A stretch of 39,033 nucleotides of DNA, taken from contig DXHL01000032.1 of assembly GCA_019113395.1 (NCBI GenBank), positions 1 through 39,033 on the forward strand, written 5' to 3'. Of the stretch, positions 8,908 to 17,671 are shown piece after piece. Position 1 is the stretch's first letter. Each line of letters begins with the position of its first letter. The notes under the pieces are model-generated. The model was given only the letters and a program-made list of their open reading frames with translations, made no database searches and was not told the origin of the DNA. The stretch comes from Candidatus Rikenella faecigallinarum (GTDB lineage: Bacteria > Bacteroidota > Bacteroidia > Bacteroidales > Rikenellaceae). A program made the translations under genes and the position numbers.

Positions 8908-10032
8908 CTACCCTTCGGCCTGAAAAACGCTCTTCAGGAGAGCCATTTGGCGCGCAGGATTATATTTCTCGTCGATAATCCGACAACACTCCTCCCGCAC
9001 CGCTTCGCGTCGGGCGGGTTCCAACCCCACCCAGCCGTGAATGGCCTCGGCCAACGATTCGACACTGTCTGCCCGGAAAAACGAGCCGCTCACCCCGGGC
9101 ACAATCGCCTCCGATTCGGGCATCTGTTTGCAGGCGTTGTCGTGCGTCACCACGGGGGTTCCAAACATCAGGGCATGCATGGCCGTCAGCCCCACGTTAC
9201 CCGGGCTCACGCACACATCGCCGTGATAGAGGAGCGTTCCGATAAGGTGTTCGTCGTAGGTCTCACCGTAGAACCAGACGCGGTCGGCCAGCCCCAGCCG
9301 TTCGGTCTGCGCTTCGAGGGTCTCTCGGGCGGGTCCGTCGCCCACCAGCACCAGGTTGCAGGGTGTTCCCATGGTGTCGAGCCGCGCCATGGCCTCGAGC
9401 AGCAGGTCGAGTTTTTTGGTTGCGGTGAGTCGCCCGACAAAAACCAGCAGCGGTCTCTCTTCGCCGAAGTAGTTTCGGATAAAGCTGCGGTCACCGAGGT
9501 GTTCGCGTATGGCGCGTTGTTTGTCGTAGTCGAGCGAGTTGTAGATAACGGTCATTCGCTCCTTCGGAAATCCCTGTTCCAGCAGGAGCCGATAGGCCCG
9601 TTCGCCGTAGAGCAGCAGGTGCCCTGCCAGTCGGAACCAGGCCATGTTTTTGCGCAGTTTCCATCCCGTTTCGTCGCCGTAGAGTCCGTGCGACCAGAGG
9701 TAGACGGGTCGGCGCAGGAGCCTTGCCACGAGGGCTATCAACCAGTTGGAGCGAATACCCGGATTCCCCGTCAGGACATAAGCATCGTAACGTCGGGCGA
9801 AGGCCTTGCGCAACGCTCCTCGCTGCCACACCAACTTGTCCCTCTTCCGATAGACGTTGTGCAGGTAGCCGCGGAATCCCCGAAGCGACGTGAGGTCCAT
9901 CAGGGCGATGCCGCCGACGGACTCTTCACCGGCCAGAAAATCGAACTCCAAGGCAGAGTCCTCGTCCATCGCCCGATAAATCCCCGCCCTGTACAACGGA
10001 GCAATGTTGAATATGCAGCAGATTTTTTTCAT
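8908..10032 (-). CDS. Glycosyltransferase family 4 protein
   Basis: GT-B glycosyltransferase of 374 residues, presumably building a cell-surface glycan. The N-terminal domain starts MKKICCIFNIAPLYR. The C-terminal nucleotide-binding domain includes FVGRLTATKKLDLLLEA, VLVGDGPARETLEA and a donor-site region around CVSPGNVGLTAMHALMFGTPV, where the second acidic residue of the classic EX7E motif is not obvious. Start at ATG 10032 was chosen over upstream codons because the family N-terminus begins there. A perfect TATCTTTG element sits only 7 bases upstream, so a nearly leaderless transcript is possible. It is not obviously linked to the grpE-dnaJ genes that follow. Donor and acceptor sugars are unknown. 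Confidence 0.82.
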   Translation of the reverse strand: MKKICCIFNIAPLYRAGIYRAMDEDSALEFDFLAGEESVGGIALMDLTSLRGFRGYLHNVYRKRDKLVWQRGALRKAFARRYDAYVLTGNPGIRSNWLIALVARLLRRPVYLWSHGLYGDETGWKLRKNMAWFRLAGHLLLYGERAYRLLLEQGFPKERMTVIYNSLDYDKQRAIREHLGDRSFIRNYFGEERPLLVFVGRLTATKKLDLLLEAMARLDTMGTPCNLVLVGDGPARETLEAQTERLGLADRVWFYGETYDEHLIGTLLYHGDVCVSPGNVGLTAMHALMFGTPVVTHDNACKQMPESEAIVPGVSGSFFRADSVESLAEAIHGWVGLEPARREAVREECCRIIDEKYNPARQMALLKSVFQAEG

Positions 10033-10039
10033 GGCGAGG

Positions 10040-10047
10040 CAAAGATA
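10040..10047 (-). promoter_or_regulatory. Bacteroides -7 element before glycosyltransferase
   Basis: The minus strand reads TATCTTTG, a perfect match to TAnnTTTG, 7 bases before the ATG at 10032. No TTTG is present at the -33 distance, so the call rests on the -7 box alone. Confidence 0.4.
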
Positions 10048-10117
10048 CGGTACTTTTCGCACTCTTCCCCACTCCCCTTCCCAACGAAATTTCCATTGAT
10101 ATGGAATAAAACGAGTC

Positions 10118-10150
10118 GGCGCGTGTTCTTTACCCGAAAGAACACGCGCC
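10118..10150 (-). terminator. Terminator after thioredoxin-family lipoprotein gene
   Basis: A perfect 14-bp stem (10118-10131 with 10137-10150) with a 5-base loop lies 36 bases after the lipoprotein stop codon. A short T4 follows a few bases later on the minus strand. Confidence 0.75.
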
Positions 10151-10186
10151 ATCCCTTTTCGTCCGACCGCACACCGCCCCCTTACA

Positions 10187-11635
10187 TTATCGGGCGAGGC
10201 ACTCTTCTATCTGTTCCACCAGTTTATCCTTCTCCGAGGGGCGTTCGGCATCCATCGTGACGATTTTGCCATCCCGTCCAACCAGAATATAGGTAGGGAA
10301 ACCCGACACATCATAAGTTCCCATGAAGAGATGCGTGGCCTGTTGATTGAACCAATAGTTCTCCCCCTCGACGGGCATTTGGGCTACCATCTGCTGCCAC
10401 GCCTGCTGCTCTGACGACAGACAGAGATTTACAAACACAACCTCTTTCCCGTGCAGGGCTTCGTGCAGAGCCGGTGCAAATTTCATCTCCGCCCGACACG
10501 GGCCGCACCACACGGCATAGACATCGACATATATCACCTTGCCGGGATAGCGGGCTGCCAGATAAGCAAAAAAGTCGCCCTCTGGAATTTCCGTCAGCGT
10601 ACTGTCGGCCTCCATGTAGGTGATCCCCTCCATGGGCGTATCGGGGAAAGTCGGCGCCCCTTGCAACCGCGCGGCCAGTTCCGCGAGACGTTCGTTCAAC
10701 GACGGGTCGTCGAAGGCACTCCGCATCTCCGGAACCGAATCGTACAGGGCCGCGTTCTGCTCCAAGGCACCCGACAGGAACTTCCACCGCATCACATCAC
10801 GGCTTTTCGAGGCGGGCTCCTGTCCGAGCAACTCGATACCCCGGCGCACCATCACAGCATGCTGGCCCTGCCCAAAAGCCTGTGCGAGCACACTGTCGGC
10901 AAAAAGTTTGGCCTGCATATAGGCCAAAAGATGATACGAGAACATCATCGTTTTGAAATTGGTCGCATCGTGGATACCAAACAGCGAGTCGCCGAACACC
11001 TTTTGTTGCGCAGCGAAATCGTCCTCCTGCACACGATAACCTATCAGGTAATTGGCCAAAGAGAACAGGATATCCCGGCGGGCAAAATCCTGCATGGCAG
11101 GGCTCAGATTGAACTGGGTCATCGAATCCTGAAGCCTTGCCGCCTGCTGCCGCACCTGAGACAACAGGCTGTCCGGCTCGACATTCAGATCGAAATTAAC
11201 GCCATACAGCATCTGCGCCTCCTTGTCCCGAATACGATTCAACTCTCTGTTCTCCGCCGCATTCGCCCCTGAGAATTGAATCGCAGCGACCCCGTCGGAC
11301 TGCAATTTGGAGGCATCGATCGTCAGATGGACCGAATCGCCCGGCGAGACGAAGAAATTGACAAAGCGGTCGCCATACACGAGCGTCGCATTGTGATAGT
11401 CCGTAATTCCGTCGGTTTCGAAACGGAACGATCCATCGTCAGCCAACCGCCGCGCCAACCGATTGTCAGAGATGGGATCGCACAGGTTCCACAGAATCAC
11501 CCCCGAACCATCCGCCGCGCGATTGATCACCTGTCCGACCACTACGGTCGTCTGTCGTTTGGGTGCGTTGTTACTGCCGCAGGCGACGAGCATGGCTACC
11601 ATGCTCATTACCGCTAAAAACCGTGTAATTTTCAT
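10187..11635 (-). CDS. Thioredoxin-domain (TlpA-like) lipoprotein
   Basis: Predicted outer-envelope thiol-disulfide protein of 482 residues. The N-terminus is a lipoprotein signal with lipobox LVAC at residues 16-19. A poorly conserved beta-rich region follows, including an FFVSPGDSVHL patch like the DUF4369-type N-domain of Bacteroidetes TlpA-like proteins. A helical middle region leads to a C-terminal thioredoxin fold with the active-site WCGPC motif (Cys377 and Cys380) preceded by VIYVDVYAV and followed by a cis-Pro region FPTYILV. Family members reduce periplasmic disulfides; clients are unknown. A link to cytochrome assembly is possible but not shown. It begins 68 bases after the cysteate-synthase-like gene on the same strand and may be co-transcribed. 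Confidence 0.85.
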   Translation of the reverse strand: MKITRFLAVMSMVAMLVACGSNNAPKRQTTVVVGQVINRAADGSGVILWNLCDPISDNRLARRLADDGSFRFETDGITDYHNATLVYGDRFVNFFVSPGDSVHLTIDASKLQSDGVAAIQFSGANAAENRELNRIRDKEAQMLYGVNFDLNVEPDSLLSQVRQQAARLQDSMTQFNLSPAMQDFARRDILFSLANYLIGYRVQEDDFAAQQKVFGDSLFGIHDATNFKTMMFSYHLLAYMQAKLFADSVLAQAFGQGQHAVMVRRGIELLGQEPASKSRDVMRWKFLSGALEQNAALYDSVPEMRSAFDDPSLNERLAELAARLQGAPTFPDTPMEGITYMEADSTLTEIPEGDFFAYLAARYPGKVIYVDVYAVWCGPCRAEMKFAPALHEALHGKEVVFVNLCLSSEQQAWQQMVAQMPVEGENYWFNQQATHLFMGTYDVSGFPTYILVGRDGKIVTMDAERPSEKDKLVEQIEECLAR

Positions 11636-11703
11636 ATACAGTGATTGTTGAGTACCTATATACGTCTATGCTCAGCCTCCCTAAATGGGAATTCCGTCCC
11701 GCC

Positions 11704-13002
11704 CTACGACCGTCCGAAGAGTTTTTCGACCGTCCGAACCACATAGTCGGGTTTCGGGTCCAGCGGGAAGACATGGTGCGGTTTGAGGTACCACAGCTCC
11801 TTGTTGCGCTGGAAGTGGGCTTCGCCACCACCCGTAATGTTCAGCATCACAATCTTTTCGGGGTCGATACGTCCGTCGCGCACCGCCTGAATCAGCGTCG
11901 CCAACGCCACTCCCGCTGCCGAATAGATGTCCACACCCTCCAACTCTTCAAAGAGTTTACGGGCTGCCCGCGCCTCTTCGTTGGTTGCCACGAGGATATC
12001 CCCATCCGTAGCCTTCAGGGCATCGTACAGCCCGCCGTGCATGCTGTACGGCGGTTTGCGGTTCGAGAGTACTTTGGCATCAATGGCCTCGGCGTCGGCA
12101 CGGGCCTGAGCCGCATCGTAGGGCAGCATTTCGCGGCTGTCGGCACGCCAGGCGTCGTACATCGGCACGAACGGAATGTTTTGCGACACCATCAGTTTCA
12201 TCACCTTGTTGCCGAAACGGCCGTCTTCAATCAGGCGCAGGTTGGCTTCCCAGGCGGCAATGGCCCCGGTGCCGCTCCCGACAGCCTGAAAATAGTAGTC
12301 GGGGATTTCGCCGATGGTGGTCACGGCCGAGAGCACCGTGGTACCCATCCCGTCGCGGCGAGCCACGTTTTTCGCGCCCCCTTCGGCATAGAAGAGCGGC
12401 GATTGAAGAGCGAGGTTGCTCAGGTGGATGGCATCGAAATAGTCACCGCCGGTTTGCGGGGCGATAAGTTTCACGCAGGGGTCGAGCGGCGCATCGAACC
12501 ACAGGGCGTTGATATTCTCTTCGGGAACGGAGAGCAGCAGCGGGATTTTGTTGTCCGAGCACACTTTGGCAAAGGCTCGTGCGGTATTTCCGGCCGAGGC
12601 CACCACCAGGATACGCTGTTCGTTGTCCGCACGGCGTGCGCAGACGTTATAGGCTTCGGTCTCCTTGAACGAGCAGGTGGTCATGCGCGCCCCCACTTTG
12701 GGGAAGTAACCGCTGAAGGTGATATAGAGGTTTTTCAGTCCCAGGTGGTTGGCCAGTCCGACGCTTTTATAGGTCACGGGCGCATGGCTGCCCTTGAGCA
12801 TCCGCCGTATCGGCAGCCAGTCGCAAAAACGATAGATACCGTACTCTTCACCCCGTACATTGAGCTGCTTGTTGGCATAGCAAGCGCGTATGAGCGAGGG
12901 TTCGGGGCTTTGGGGGTCGTCGAGCATCCAGCCTTCGTCTTCGAATTCGCGGCCGGTGGCCACGTTGGTCAGGGTGTAGCGAGTGGGTTTGAAATTCTCC
13001 AT
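11704..13002 (-). CDS. Cysteate synthase-like PLP enzyme (threonine synthase family)
   Basis: Fold type II PLP enzyme of 432 residues. The Schiff-base lysine is probably Lys113 in TTCSFKETEA, with the asparagine loop VVASAGNTARAFA and the phosphate cup VGSGTGAIAA. The N-terminal layout and the CSFKE lysine motif differ from ordinary threonine synthases (GSFKDR) and resemble the cysteate synthase branch, which makes L-cysteate from phosphoserine and sulfite. In Bacteroidetes such as Alistipes, cysteate feeds sulfonolipid synthesis; this assignment is an inference. Start at ATG 13002 gives the family N-terminus. A TACCTTTG promoter element and a palindrome lie upstream. The next gene in the sulfonolipid pathway is not in the window. 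A true threonine synthase role remains the main alternative. Confidence 0.68.
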   Translation of the reverse strand: MENFKPTRYTLTNVATGREFEDEGWMLDDPQSPEPSLIRACYANKQLNVRGEEYGIYRFCDWLPIRRMLKGSHAPVTYKSVGLANHLGLKNLYITFSGYFPKVGARMTTCSFKETEAYNVCARRADNEQRILVVASAGNTARAFAKVCSDNKIPLLLSVPEENINALWFDAPLDPCVKLIAPQTGGDYFDAIHLSNLALQSPLFYAEGGAKNVARRDGMGTTVLSAVTTIGEIPDYYFQAVGSGTGAIAAWEANLRLIEDGRFGNKVMKLMVSQNIPFVPMYDAWRADSREMLPYDAAQARADAEAIDAKVLSNRKPPYSMHGGLYDALKATDGDILVATNEEARAARKLFEELEGVDIYSAAGVALATLIQAVRDGRIDPEKIVMLNITGGGEAHFQRNKELWYLKPHHVFPLDPKPDYVVRTVEKLFGRS

Positions 13003-13079
13003 TCCGTTGTTGTAGATAAGTGTGAGTAGCGCCTCATGGCGCGAGGCGTGGGGATTCCCGAGCGGGAACAAATATGCGA

Positions 13080-13087
13080 CAAAGGTA
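13080..13087 (-). promoter_or_regulatory. Bacteroides -7 element for cysteate-synthase-like gene
   Basis: The minus strand reads TACCTTTG, a perfect TAnnTTTG, 77 bases before ATG 13002. A TTTG box at -33 is not evident, which may mean that an activator is needed. Confidence 0.5.
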
Positions 13088-13118
13088 CGAAAAAGAGGCG
13101 GGAGGGGAATGGGTATAA

Positions 13119-13136
13119 ATACCCATATCTGCTCCG
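13119..13136. promoter_or_regulatory. 18-bp palindrome, possible operator
   Basis: ATGGGTAT and ATACCCAT face each other around AA. The palindrome is centred about 44 bases upstream of the -7 element of the cysteate-synthase-like gene, in the divergent space shared with hydF, a position typical for an activator site. No regulator gene is adjacent. Confidence 0.4.
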
Positions 13137-13225
13137 CAAAGCGAGCTTACAGGCCCTTCTGAGCGATGCTGAAGGCGGACGAACGGTAAAAATGTGTAAT
13201 TTTATCGGCATTCAAAGCTCAGACT

Positions 13226-14338
13226 ATGGGACGCGACACGGCAACGCATATTGGATTTTACGGATTGATGAATGTCGGCAAGAGCACGCTGGTCAATCGG
13301 CTGACGGGTCAGCAGACGGTGATTGTCTCGGCCGAGGCAGGGACGACGACCGACCCCGTGCGGCGGTCGTACGAATTGACCGACTACGGCCCCGTGGTGC
13401 TGGTGGATACGGCCGGAGTGGATGACACGCAGAGCGAGCTGGGGCAGTTGCGGGTGGAACGGAGCCTGCAGACGCTGACAGAGGTCGATGTGGCCGTGGT
13501 GCTGCTTTACGGCATGGAACCCTGCACGGAGGAGCAGCGTTTGTTGGATACCGTTCAGGCCAACGAGATTCCGACCGTAATCCTTCCGTGCCGTGCAGCG
13601 GGGTTGTCGGCTGAGGAGGTGTGGCAACGTATACGGCAGGCCATTCCGCACCCGTCACAGACCCTGCCGCCCTTTTTTGGCGACCGCACGATAGCGGCGG
13701 GCGATGTGCTGCTGCTGGTCTGTCCGATAGACAGCGCGGCTCCCGCCGGGCGGCTGATACTGCCGCAGGTGCAGGCTCTGCGGGCCGCGCTCGATTTGCA
13801 TGCGGTGGCGGTGACCGTGCAGCCCGACGAGCTGCCGCAGGCCTTGACGCAGTGGCGGCCGCGGTTGATTATCACCGACAGTCAGGTGTTTCGTGAGGTG
13901 ACGGAGGTGGTCAAAAAGCGCTGTCCCGAGGTGGAGGTCACGTCGTTCAGCGTCCTGCTGGCCGACCTGAAAGGCGACAAAACGCTATATACCGAAGGGT
14001 TGCAGGCGGTAGACCGTCTGCGGGCGGGCGACCGGGTGCTGATTATCGAGAACTGCTCGCACCAGGTGACGTGCGACGACATCGGCCGCTCCAAAATCCC
14101 CGGCTGGCTGCAGGAATACACGGGCATTGAGTCGCTGGAGTTTGTCTTTGTGAGCGGTCGCGACCCGCTCCCCGCCGAACTGCATACCACCCCCGGCTAC
14201 TTTGCGCTGGCCGTGCAGTGCGGAGGGTGCGTGGCGACGCGCCGCATGGTGCAGGCGCGTATCCGCGCGGCGCACCGAAACGGGGTCCCCATCACCAACT
14301 ACGGCATGCTGATTCGCAAGATGCGCGTGCGTCCGTAA
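13226..14338 (+). CDS. hydF: [FeFe]-hydrogenase maturation GTPase HydF
   Basis: Scaffold GTPase that assembles the 2Fe subcluster made by HydE and HydG and passes it to [FeFe]-hydrogenase. The 370 residues show a P-loop GLMNVGKST (13-21), a GTTTDP switch (39-44), DTAG (61-64), a dimerisation domain, and a C-terminal cluster domain with Cys277-Ser-His279 and Cys332-Gly-Gly-Cys335 spaced as in the family. Two things are odd: the G4 motif NKxD is replaced by PCRAAG near 121-126, and Gln331 stands where many HydF proteins have the His of HCxxC. It is transcribed away from the cysteate-synthase-like gene. hydE, hydG and the hydrogenase are not in the window. Confidence 0.88.
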   Translation: MGRDTATHIGFYGLMNVGKSTLVNRLTGQQTVIVSAEAGTTTDPVRRSYELTDYGPVVLVDTAGVDDTQSELGQLRVERSLQTLTEVDVAVVLLYGMEPCTEEQRLLDTVQANEIPTVILPCRAAGLSAEEVWQRIRQAIPHPSQTLPPFFGDRTIAAGDVLLLVCPIDSAAPAGRLILPQVQALRAALDLHAVAVTVQPDELPQALTQWRPRLIITDSQVFREVTEVVKKRCPEVEVTSFSVLLADLKGDKTLYTEGLQAVDRLRAGDRVLIIENCSHQVTCDDIGRSKIPGWLQEYTGIESLEFVFVSGRDPLPAELHTTPGYFALAVQCGGCVATRRMVQARIRAAHRNGVPITNYGMLIRKMRVRP

Positions 14339-14362
14339 TGCGCGGCATCCAACGGGGCACGT

Positions 14363-15715
14363 CTATATGGCCACGCGCCCTTTCCACACTAACCGCAGGT
14401 ACCGTACCATCAGCAGCACCACGGCCACGGTAATCCCCGCACCAATCGTCATACCCGTCGCATAGGGCATTTGGAGCCCCTCTCGGGCAATAAAGATGTA
14501 GGAGGAGACCACAAAGGTCATGAAGACAGAAGGCAGGAATGCAATCATCCAACGTTTTTGCCGTACGGCGAGGTATACGGTCACCGTCCAGAGGCAGATG
14601 GCCGCCAGCACCTGATTGGCCCAGGCAAAGTATTTCCAGATGACGTCAAAAGGCATGAACGTAATGGCCACCCCGACCAGAAAAATCGGGACCGAGATGT
14701 AGAGCCGTTTACGGAGCTGTTTCTGTTCCAGGTGGAGGAAGTCGGCCGCAATCAGCCGCGCACAACGGAAAGCGGTATCTCCGCTGGTAATGGGAGCCGC
14801 CACCACCCCCAGCAGCGCCAGCAGGGCCCCCACTTTGCCCAGCGTGGTATTCGTAATCACATCCACGGCCCATGCGGCATTGTTTCCATGCTCGGCCAGC
14901 GCGTCGCTCAACCCTTGGGTGCCGCCCCAAAAGGCCATCCCGATAGCGGCCCATATCAGGGCAATAACCCCTTCGGAAATCATCGCGCCGAAAAAGACCG
15001 GTCGTCCCTGCCGTTCGTTGGTCACACACCGTGCCATCATCGGGGACTGGGTGGCATGGAATCCCGACACGGCCCCACAGGCAATGGTAATAAAAAGGGT
15101 GGGGACAATGGGCAGCCCGTTGGGGTTGGCCGAGAAGTTATTGAACGAGGCTGCCGAGAGGTTCGGAATTTCGTAGGGTCCGAAAATCAGCACGCCCAAT
15201 ATCCCGAAGGCCATAATGAAGAGTGCCGCTCCGAAGATGGGATAGAATCGTCCGATAATTTTATCGATGGGCAGGAGGGTTGCCAGGATGTAATAGACCA
15301 GAATAATCCAGACCCAGATGGATTGCGACATCCCGCTCAATCCTTCGAGGATACCAGCCGGTCCGACCATAAAGACGGCACCGACGAGTATCATCAGAAA
15401 AAGGGTAAAGGCTCGCATCACCTGCCGTACGGTCATCCCCATGTATTTTCCGACAATTTCGGGGAAACTGAGTCCTCCCTCTTTGAGCGAAATCATGCCG
15501 CTGGCGTAGTCCTGCAGGGCTCCGACAAAGATAGAGCCCAGCGTAATCCACACAAAGGCCACGGGTCCGTACATGGCCCCGAGCAGCGCTCCGAAAATCG
15601 GCCCCAACCCGGCAATGTTGAGCAGTTGGATAAGAAACGTTTTCCATGCCGGCAGCGGCAGGTAGTCCACCCCGTCGCGCAGGGTTTCCGAAGGCACTTT
15701 GGCCGTTATGTCCAT
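14363..15715 (-). CDS. cstA: CstA family carbon starvation protein / peptide transporter, N-terminally shortened
   Basis: Polytopic inner-membrane protein of the CstA family, implicated in peptide or pyruvate uptake. Family signatures include DGVDYLPLPAWKTFLIQ, NIAGLGPIFGALLGAMYGP, GALQDYASGM and CGAVSGFHATQSPMMARC, with about ten or more membrane segments over 450 residues. From the first internal ATG at 15715 the protein lacks the first membrane helix. That helix is encoded in the same frame just upstream (15725-15796) but is separated by a TAG codon at 15724-15722. It could be a recent nonsense mutation, a reinitiation arrangement or a sequencing error. It converges on hydF with only 24 bases between stops and no clear terminator. 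Confidence 0.8.
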   Translation of the reverse strand: MDITAKVPSETLRDGVDYLPLPAWKTFLIQLLNIAGLGPIFGALLGAMYGPVAFVWITLGSIFVGALQDYASGMISLKEGGLSFPEIVGKYMGMTVRQVMRAFTLFLMILVGAVFMVGPAGILEGLSGMSQSIWVWIILVYYILATLLPIDKIIGRFYPIFGAALFIMAFGILGVLIFGPYEIPNLSAASFNNFSANPNGLPIVPTLFITIACGAVSGFHATQSPMMARCVTNERQGRPVFFGAMISEGVIALIWAAIGMAFWGGTQGLSDALAEHGNNAAWAVDVITNTTLGKVGALLALLGVVAAPITSGDTAFRCARLIAADFLHLEQKQLRKRLYISVPIFLVGVAITFMPFDVIWKYFAWANQVLAAICLWTVTVYLAVRQKRWMIAFLPSVFMTFVVSSYIFIAREGLQMPYATGMTIGAGITVAVVLLMVRYLRLVWKGRVAI

Positions 15716-15796
15716 GCCGAACTACCGTTCCAAATACTTGGCATAGGTAAAGTAGGAGCCGATGAGCAACCCCAAACAAATTAAAAAGGTAATCAT
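15716..15796 (-). pseudogene. Detached first helix of CstA with in-frame TAG
   Basis: From ATG 15796 the minus strand encodes MITFLICLGLLIGSYFTYAK and four more residues, the expected first membrane helix of CstA, then TAG at codon 25 (15724-15722), then FG and the ATG at 15715. The frame is unbroken apart from that stop, giving a full-length 478-codon family protein if it is read through. TAG is used as an ordinary stop by several genes here, so recoding of the whole genome is excluded. Confidence 0.8.
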
Positions 15797-15978
15797 TATC
15801 GGATTTTTTACGTTATTCTGCGGTACAAAGTTTTACGCGTTTCCAAAACGTTTTTCACCCCCCCTGAGGGTTGTTTGATATGGCATGGCCAAACCCTTCA
15901 TCTATTTCCCCCCACCACAAACCTATCCCCATTACCCGCCTGAATCGGCGTAGCCACGGATAACCGACCGAGAAAAAG

Positions 15979-17220
15979 CTATAAACCCTGAATCCAATCG
16001 GCTATATCCTGAAGGACCTCCGGCGAGCAGGTCTCCTCAATCTCGTAATAATCCATGGCGGTGGCAGGCTCGCAATGCTGGAACAGGTGATTGAGTCCCG
16101 GGTATTCCCGAATGAGGTTTTTCGGATTCCGGTTTGCCAGGTGGTTCCGAATGGCGCTGAGGTTGCTGCCCGGAAGTACCTGCAAGTCAAGACTCCCGTT
16201 GATGGCCATCAACGGAACGGTAATCCGTTGCAGGTCACATTGCGGGTCGTAATCCATAAAATATTCCAACCATACGTTCCCGGGCTGTGTGGCCATGGTC
16301 TCACGCAATGTATTGACACTTGTGCGTGCCGGAATCCCTTTCAACCGCAGTATGGCGTTCTGTTGCTCGGCCAGCAACGTGTCGCCCTTTATCCCGGGAC
16401 CGGCCATACTCACCAGAAAGTCCGCCTTGCCTTCCGCACCCAACATAAAGGCTATCATTCCCCCTTCACTGTGTCCCAAGATATCCGTTTTGCTGAACTT
16501 TCCGATCGCTTTCAGCCATTGCAGGCCGCTCGCCGCATCCTGAGCCAAATCGGCCGATGTACATCCTGTCTGAGTACCGCCCGATGCCCCCACGCCTCTA
16601 TCGTCATAGCGCAGGGAGGCTATCCCCTGTCGGGCTAAATAATCAGCCATCACAAGGAACGGCCGATGACCGAACACCTCTTCATCCCGGTTTTGCGCAC
16701 CGCTTCCGGTAATCATGAGCACAACTGGTACTTTTTCCCCGGGGGTGTAATTGACCGGATAAGTCAGTGTACCGGCAAGCGAGATACCTGCCTCCGGGTT
16801 GGTAAACGAGACCTCTTCCGTCTTGTAGTCAGCGGTTTCTCTCGGTTCCTGAGGTCTGGCGGGCGTCCCGTCCGCTTTGGGGGTCAGCTCCATCGGGAAG
16901 GAGATTCCGTATTGTTTGAATATCCCAGTTATTGTTCCGTTGTTCAGTTTGCCGGTATAACCCATCTGAATGGCTGCCGCCTCCACACTGACGGAATCGA
17001 CCGTCAAGAGCTTTATGGTGAGGGGGATATCCAGGGCACTCTGCGCCGGAACATCCATGGTAGCAGTGCTGTTGCCGTCGGCCGATTGATTGAAGTGAAA
17101 GACAATTTCCAGTTTCTGGTTCCCGGCATGCAATATACCTCCCCAAATTCCGTTGATTTCTTGTGCATACGACACGGAGATAGTCATCACAGCCAGTGTC
17201 AGTAAAATAAATTTGCGCAT
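15979..17220 (-). CDS. Secreted alpha/beta hydrolase (S33-like)
   Basis: Exported serine hydrolase of 413 residues. A cleavable signal peptide ends at SVSYAQ near residue 20. Residues 21-120 form a small beta-rich domain seen in Bacteroidetes hydrolases. The alpha/beta-hydrolase domain has an oxyanion region VVLMITGSGAQNRDE and the nucleophile elbow GHSEGG with Ser251. The Asp is likely in the NGSLDLQVLPGSN loop and the His in PGLNHLFQH. The domain resembles serine aminopeptidase S33 or acyl esterases; the substrate cannot be named. It has its own -7 promoter element upstream and about 180 bases before cstA, so it is probably monocistronic. Confidence 0.85.
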   Translation of the reverse strand: MRKFILLTLAVMTISVSYAQEINGIWGGILHAGNQKLEIVFHFNQSADGNSTATMDVPAQSALDIPLTIKLLTVDSVSVEAAAIQMGYTGKLNNGTITGIFKQYGISFPMELTPKADGTPARPQEPRETADYKTEEVSFTNPEAGISLAGTLTYPVNYTPGEKVPVVLMITGSGAQNRDEEVFGHRPFLVMADYLARQGIASLRYDDRGVGASGGTQTGCTSADLAQDAASGLQWLKAIGKFSKTDILGHSEGGMIAFMLGAEGKADFLVSMAGPGIKGDTLLAEQQNAILRLKGIPARTSVNTLRETMATQPGNVWLEYFMDYDPQCDLQRITVPLMAINGSLDLQVLPGSNLSAIRNHLANRNPKNLIREYPGLNHLFQHCEPATAMDYYEIEETCSPEVLQDIADWIQGL

Positions 17221-17280
17221 CGTTAGGGAGTTGTGAGTTAACTTAGTTTTTTATTGAATGAGCCTGTCTGTTTTCCGATA

Positions 17281-17288
17281 CAAAGATA
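17281..17288 (-). promoter_or_regulatory. Bacteroides -7 element for the secreted hydrolase
   Basis: The minus strand reads TATCTTTG, a perfect TAnnTTTG, 60 bases before ATG 17220, giving a leader of about 50 bases. No TTTG at the -33 position is clear. Confidence 0.45.
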
Positions 17289-17435
17289 CAATGTTCCGAG
17301 CCGCGATGTGCTGCAGGACGTATTTTCTGTTCTGGATGTTTCGTGGCACGGTATTTGACACTTATTTAAATAACCTATCCAAGTAATTATATAACAAATT
17401 ATTCATGGGGTGCGGCGCTCCGCGTGCAAGACCGG

Positions 17436-17639
17436 TTATCGGTAAGCATGTCGGGGCGTCGTTTTTTTGACATTGTTTTGATTTGATTTTTTGGATATAT
17501 ACTTTCCCCAGTAGGATTGGAGCCATTGATGATTTTGTTTGGCACATTTTCTTTCATCCTCCAAAGTAGCAACAAGCAAACTATCCATGGGAACTGCTGA
17601 TGATTTGACCTTCTTGCAGTCCAAAAGTGCCGCGGGCAC
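17436..17639 (-). other. Small unrecognised open frame
   Basis: A 67-codon frame with a GTG start (internal ATG at 17588) ends in a Lys/Asn-rich tail. The part from MDSLLVATLEDERKCAKQ onward looks more protein-like than other short frames here, but I recognise no family and see no start signal. The same DNA reads through in another frame for 109 codons. Confidence 0.15.
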
Positions 17640-17671
17640 CCCGATAGGGAGTATGCTCGGCGAATGGGCGT

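Noticed and set aside
15716..15796. Genome-wide recoding of TAG as a sense codon
   Set aside because: grpE, the cysteate-synthase-like gene, the ferredoxin-nitroreductase gene and the FISUMP remnant all end properly at TAG.
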